A DNA stretch of 64,000 bases from CAZAMP01 sp964486455 (GTDB taxonomy: Bacteria > Eisenbacteria > RBG-16-71-46 > CAZAMP01): NCBI GenBank assembly GCA_964486455.1, contig CAZAMP010000021.1, positions 1-64,000 of the forward strand, given 5' to 3'. The notes beneath the pieces are model-generated. The model was given only the letters and a program-made list of their open reading frames with translations, had not been told where the DNA came from and did no database searches. Below, one piece after another: positions 62,899-64,000 of the stretch. Within the stretch, counting starts at the first letter, position 1. Each line of letters opens with the position of its first letter. The position numbers were made by a program, and so were the translations under genes.

Positions 62899-64000
62899 TC
62901 AGCGCGCCGTCCGAAGGACCTTGATGAGCGTCCCTCTCGTCATACGCGCATCAGGCTCCACTCCGTTCAAGAGCGCCAGGCCTTCGACATCGAGGTCCGC
63001 CCGATCGGGGATGGGCCATCGGGTCACGACCTGGCGAAACGGTCCGTCGCGTTCGATCGCGGTGATGTGCAGCGTGATCGGTTGGATGGCCAGCGCGTCC
63101 CTGTCGGTGAGGGTTGCGAACCCGTCGGCGACGCTCTCGAGGGTGCGGCGTTTCGTGCCGAACGCCGCGGCGGTTGCGAGACCGTGGAAGACATAGACGG
63201 TGCGCGTTTTGCTGATGAAGGTGGAGACGATGTTCAACGTTCCGTCCTTCGTGGTTGTCTCCGAGAGCATCCGATGGGCGACAAAGCCGCCGATCCGTTG
63301 GTCCCTACGTTCGACGATTCTGACCCCGGCCTCCTGCTCGAAGCGGCCCGCGGCATCACGGGCACTCTGGGAGGAGCCGTCGACGGAGAAGAGAACCGCC
63401 GCCGCGCCGTCTGGGTCCGCCAGTTGAACTTGGGCCGCCGTGTTCATGACCTTCCAGCCTTGAGGGACGGTGAACTGGAACTCCATATCCGGATGCTTGA
63501 AGAGCCCGTTGTCCACAAATCCCTGCCGCGGGTCGGCTCCGAAGGCGAGGCCCTCAAGACGCCGGAGATAGCCGTCGCGGTTGACCGCGAAGTCGGAACC
63601 GGAGGTTTTGGCCTGCTCCGCTCGTGTGAGCGCCCGGACCTTCTTCTTGCGATCTCCGGGATCGGGATGCGTACTGGCCCAACTGGGGAGCCCGGGACCC
63701 CCTCCGGTCAGGCGGGCCAGAGCGCCGAAGAAGTCCGCCATCCCGCGGGTGTCGTAGCCGGAAGCCGTCGCGTACGTGACGCCGAGCTCGTCCGATTGCG
63801 ATTCGTTGTCTCGGCTGTACTTGAGGAGTAGAAGCTGACCGGCGGCGCCGGCGTATCCCGCGTACTTTGCGAATTCCTCGCTGAGAAGCGATCCGATTCC
63901 CAGGCCGACGCCCAGGATCTGTTGCTTCGTGTAGCGCTTGGCGCTGTGGCGTGCCGTCACGTGGCCGACCTCGTGACCCAGCACTCCCGCCATCGCCCCC
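62899..64000 (-). CDS. M48 family metalloprotease, 5' part beyond the window
   Basis: The visible 365 residues hold the zinc motif HExxH in AGVLGHEVGHVTARHSAKRY and the downstream Glu region YSRDNESQSDELGVTYATAS. STHPDPGDRKKKVRALT is typical of BepA/LoiP-like periplasmic proteases that look after outer-membrane proteins. After about residue 170 a C-terminal domain (MEFQFTVPQGWKVMNTAAQV) replaces the usual TPR repeats. The frame stays open past the right edge, so the N terminus is not seen. Confidence 0.88.
   Translation of the reverse strand, partial: GAMAGVLGHEVGHVTARHSAKRYTKQQILGVGLGIGSLLSEEFAKYAGYAGAAGQLLLLKYSRDNESQSDELGVTYATASGYDTRGMADFFGALARLTGGGPGLPSWASTHPDPGDRKKKVRALTRAEQAKTSGSDFAVNRDGYLRRLEGLAFGADPRQGFVDNGLFKHPDMEFQFTVPQGWKVMNTAAQVQLADPDGAAAVLFSVDGSSQSARDAAGRFEQEAGVRIVERRDQRIGGFVAHRMLSETTTKDGTLNIVSTFISKTRTVYVFHGLATAAAFGTKRRTLESVADGFATLTDRDALAIQPITLHITAIERDGPFRQVVTRWPIPDRADLDVEGLALLNGVEPDARMTRGTLIKVLRTAR

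Overview
The window is GC-rich bacterial DNA, about 70 genes densely packed with many 1-14 bp start/stop overlaps. No rRNA, tRNA, CRISPR array, insertion sequence or phage gene was seen. Three exported proteins end in a FlgD-like Ig tail (WDGxDxxGxxVxxGxY...R). Such tails are common in uncultured FCB-type phyla (Eisenbacteria-, Latescibacteria- or Gemmatimonadota-like), so a genome from one of these is the best guess. That taxonomic call is inference.

1-25 kb: a one-directional run of small accessory genes, all on the + strand. It holds seven stand-alone SAM methyltransferases, five GNAT acetyltransferases, three VOC/glyoxalase-fold proteins, two DinB-fold proteins, a Nudix hydrolase, an amidohydrolase, an SDR epimerase and several unknowns. 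Housekeeping genes are interspersed: diacylglycerol kinase, beta-carbonic anhydrase, an ECF sigma factor with a membrane partner, a CDF metal exporter, PspC and orotate phosphoribosyltransferase. The run also holds broken genes: a cupin and a DinB gene with internal deletions, remnants of an O-methyltransferase and of a membrane protein, and a lipoprotein gene interrupted by an in-frame TGA. The TGA is followed by a hairpin that fits the bacterial SECIS consensus.

25-38 kb: a DinB gene on the minus strand, a carbon-nitrogen hydrolase/2-hydroxyacid dehydrogenase pair, then exported proteins. These are a BNR-repeat sialidase-like protein, a 1029-residue tandem amidohydrolase followed by a second one, a CocE/NonD-type hydrolase and a multihaem c-type cytochrome.

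38-42 kb (minus strand): a translationally coupled iron operon of DtxR repressor, membrane-anchored DtxR-FeoA fusion, FeoB GTPase and FeoB permease, the last two as separate genes. A DtxR-like palindrome lies just upstream of the repressor. Divergent from it are TldD and TldE/PmbA (42-45 kb).

45-64 kb: SGNH hydrolase, DUF523/DUF1722 protein, hybrid histidine kinase, a GCS2 ligase fused to CBS domains, a second iron operon (DtxR, ferritin-like protein, FeoB-associated Cys-rich protein, FeoA, full-length FeoB), a nitrilase, a bacilliredoxin, methionyl-tRNA synthetase, topoisomerase I and the 3' part of an M48 metalloprotease running off the right edge. The two Feo loci, three DtxR-type proteins, the ferritin-like protein and the cytochrome make iron handling the clearest theme of the right half.
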